This document shows, one piece after another, positions 5,912-7,611 of a stretch of 7,611 nucleotides of DNA. Origin of the DNA: Methylococcaceae bacterium (lineage in GTDB: Bacteria; Pseudomonadota; Gammaproteobacteria; Methylococcales; Methylomonadaceae); the NCBI GenBank assembly GCA_009925045.1, contig RFQK01000068.1, positions 1 to 7,611 of the forward strand, read 5' to 3'. Below the pieces are notes generated by a model. The model searched no databases and was not told where the DNA came from. It saw only the letters and a list, made by a program, of their open reading frames with translations. Numbering within the stretch: the stretch's first letter is position 1; the number at the start of each line of letters is the position of its first letter. Position numbers and translations under genes: made by a program.

Positions 5912-7611
5912 ATGCAAACCATTCCCGCTCTCCTTGAAGCCCGCCTGCGCGCCGCCGTCTCCGAGCCCTCTGCAGTGCCGCTCTGCATCACTCCAGCCTC
6001 CGACTCGCGCTTTGGCGACTATCAATCCAACGCCGCTATGTTGCTGGCAAAAACCCGCAAGGCAAATCCCCGCCTCGTCGCTCAAGAGATTCTCTCACAG
6101 CTCAAAGTGGACGATGTTTGCAGCGCCGTAGAAATTGCCGGTGCAGGATTTCTCAACTTCACGCTGCACCCGGGCTGGGTGCAGGAGCGGGTCGAACAGC
6201 TTCGCACTGACAACAAGTTTGGAGTTCCAACGCCGGAACAGCCCCGTTGCATCGTTATCGACTTCTCCTCACCGAACGTGGCCAAACCAATGCACGTCGG
6301 CCACATACGCTCGACCATTCTGGGCGACTCGCTCGCTCGCGTAGCGGCGTTTATCGGGCACCGCGTCATCCGGGACAACCACATTGGCGACTGGGGCACA
6401 CAATTTGGAATGCTGTTGCATGGCTGGAAAAGCATTCTCAACCGGACTGCCCTCGAGCAGGACCCCCTCGCCGAAATGGAGCGCATCTACAAAGATGTCA
6501 GCGCCCGCTGCAAGGAACACCCCGCCGTGCTGGATGCCGCCAAGCAGGAACTGGTAAAACTTCAGACTGGTGATTCGGAAAATCTCGCGCTCTGGCACGA
6601 AATGATACGCCTTTCCCAATTCCAGTTCGACTCCATCTACGGCCGTCTTGGGATTAAGTTTGATGTCACTCTGGGTGAGAGCTTTTACAACGAACGCCTG
6701 AAACCAATCGCCGAAAAACTTAAGGCAGAAGGAATTGCAAAAGAAAGCGACGGGGCCGTCTGCGTGTTCTCCGACGGCCTGCTTCCCCGCGAACAAGACC
6801 CGTTCCTCATCAAAGACAAAGACGGCTGGAGAGACAATCCAGCGCTCGTTCTTAAAAGCGATGGCGCTGCGAATTACACCACCACCGATCTGGCCACGTT
6901 GCAGTACCGCATCGAAACGTGGAATCCCGACGAGATCGTCTATGTGACCGACGGCCGCCAGCAGCTCCACTTCCGGCAGTTCTTCGCCATTTTCAAGCGT
7001 TGGCAGCCAGAAGCCGCCGCGCACGTCAAATGCTCGCACGTGTGGTTCGGCTCCATACTTGGCGACGATGGAAAACCCTTTAAGACGCGTTCCGGCGAAA
7101 CCATCCGCCTTGCGGACCTACTGAACGAGGCTGAAGAACGCTCTTTCGCGCAGGTTTCGGAGCGCAATCCCGCACTCAGCGAAGATGAAAGGCGCGAGAT
7201 TGCGCGGGTAATCGGCCTTGGCGCGGTGAAGTACGCAGATTTGCTGCCCCATCGCCAAGGCGACTACGTTTTTTCCTGGGACCGAATGCTGAGTTTTCAA
7301 GGAAACACCGCGCCCTACCTTCAAAACGCCTACGTCCGAATCCGCTCAATTTTCAGGAAGCTTACAGAGGCGGGCGACTCCTGGGACCAGATGCAACCCA
7401 TACACTTGGAAGCCCCTGCGGAACTCGCGCTGGGAAAACGCCTGCTGCAGTTCGGCGAGGTGCTTCCGCTCGTCCTCGTCGACCACCGCCCCAACACGCT
7501 GGCGAACTATCTTTACGAACTCGCGAACACGTTCCACGCCTTTTACGAAGCGTGCCCCGTTTTGAAATCGACCGGCGCTCAGCGCGCAAGCCGTCTCGCG
7601 CTTTGTGACCT
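5912..7611 (+). CDS. argS: Arginyl-tRNA synthetase, missing its last residues at the window edge
   Basis: ArgS charges tRNA-Arg with arginine in the cytoplasm and is a class I synthetase. The frame is open from ATG 5912 to the last base (566 codons), so only a short C-terminal tail is missing; family length is about 560-590. In order there is the N-terminal additional domain with FGDYQSNAAMLLAKTRKANP (about 35-54); the class I HIGH motif as HVGH (128-131) in a KPMHVGHIRS context; DNHIGDWGTQFGML; VTDGRQQLHFRQFF; the ArgRS-style replacement of KMSKS, DDGKPFKTRSGE (about 385-396); and the C-terminal anticodon-binding domain (NTAPYLQNAYVRIRSIF, NYLYELANTFHAFYE). It starts 18 bases after trpG in the same frame, after an in-frame TGA, and 5912 is the first possible start; the preceding bases are pyrimidine-rich with no Shine-Dalgarno site. 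An overlapping antisense frame of 256 codons at 6269-7039 is a shadow of this GC-rich gene. Confidence 0.95.
   Translation, partial: MQTIPALLEARLRAAVSEPSAVPLCITPASDSRFGDYQSNAAMLLAKTRKANPRLVAQEILSQLKVDDVCSAVEIAGAGFLNFTLHPGWVQERVEQLRTDNKFGVPTPEQPRCIVIDFSSPNVAKPMHVGHIRSTILGDSLARVAAFIGHRVIRDNHIGDWGTQFGMLLHGWKSILNRTALEQDPLAEMERIYKDVSARCKEHPAVLDAAKQELVKLQTGDSENLALWHEMIRLSQFQFDSIYGRLGIKFDVTLGESFYNERLKPIAEKLKAEGIAKESDGAVCVFSDGLLPREQDPFLIKDKDGWRDNPALVLKSDGAANYTTTDLATLQYRIETWNPDEIVYVTDGRQQLHFRQFFAIFKRWQPEAAAHVKCSHVWFGSILGDDGKPFKTRSGETIRLADLLNEAEERSFAQVSERNPALSEDERREIARVIGLGAVKYADLLPHRQGDYVFSWDRMLSFQGNTAPYLQNAYVRIRSIFRKLTEAGDSWDQMQPIHLEAPAELALGKRLLQFGEVLPLVLVDHRPNTLANYLYELANTFHAFYEACPVLKSTGAQRASRLALCD

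Noticed and set aside
6269..7039. 256-codon open frame on the - strand opposite argS
   Set aside because: argS is certain on the + strand, and long antisense frames are common in GC-rich coding DNA; the translation has no recognisable domain.

Overview
The window appears to be a composite of two unrelated bacterial sequences, with a further rearrangement at its left end. Positions 1 to about 4640 have moderate GC, visible Shine-Dalgarno sites and gammaproteobacterial-type genes: an OprI/Lpp-like lipoprotein, an RdgC close in length and sequence to the enterobacterial protein, and two L,D-transpeptidases. A methanotroph-like gammaproteobacterium (Methylococcales) is my guess, not shown by the sequence. 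From about 4650 to the end the DNA is richer in GC, prefers C- and G-ending codons, lacks Shine-Dalgarno sites, and runs trpE(3' part)-trpG-argS. That looks like a different phylum; Verrucomicrobiota is a guess from the style of the proteins and gene order.

Layout, left to right. Positions 1-75 hold a scrap of the C-terminal part of alpha-phosphoglucomutase on the + strand. It is joined head-on to the N-terminal 237 residues of what looks like the same gene on the - strand (63-776), so the pgm gene is rearranged by an inversion-type join. Then comes an envelope locus: a short L,D-transpeptidase (+), an 85-residue alanine-zipper lipoprotein of the Lpp/OprI kind (+), a bidirectional terminator, and a second, larger LysM-containing L,D-transpeptidase (-). 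The second transpeptidase sits directly downstream of rdgC (-). rdgC and trpE diverge from a 160-base intergenic region with plausible promoter elements.

trpE starts as a gammaproteobacterial-type gene and changes character, in frame, inside the conserved Asn-Pro-Ser-Pro-Tyr-Met motif (about 4634-4660). TrpE and TrpG would together form anthranilate synthase, the first committed enzyme of tryptophan synthesis. argS follows 18 bases after trpG and runs off the right edge only a few residues short of its usual end.

The most useful message for a reader is caution. Two independent breakpoints lie within 4.6 kb: an inverted join with a short shared sequence inside pgm, and an in-frame swap of genome style inside trpE. 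Together they are most simply explained by a chimeric amplification or assembly product. The best candidate for real biology is the lipoprotein flanked by two L,D-transpeptidases, which looks like a compact outer-membrane-to-peptidoglycan tethering locus.
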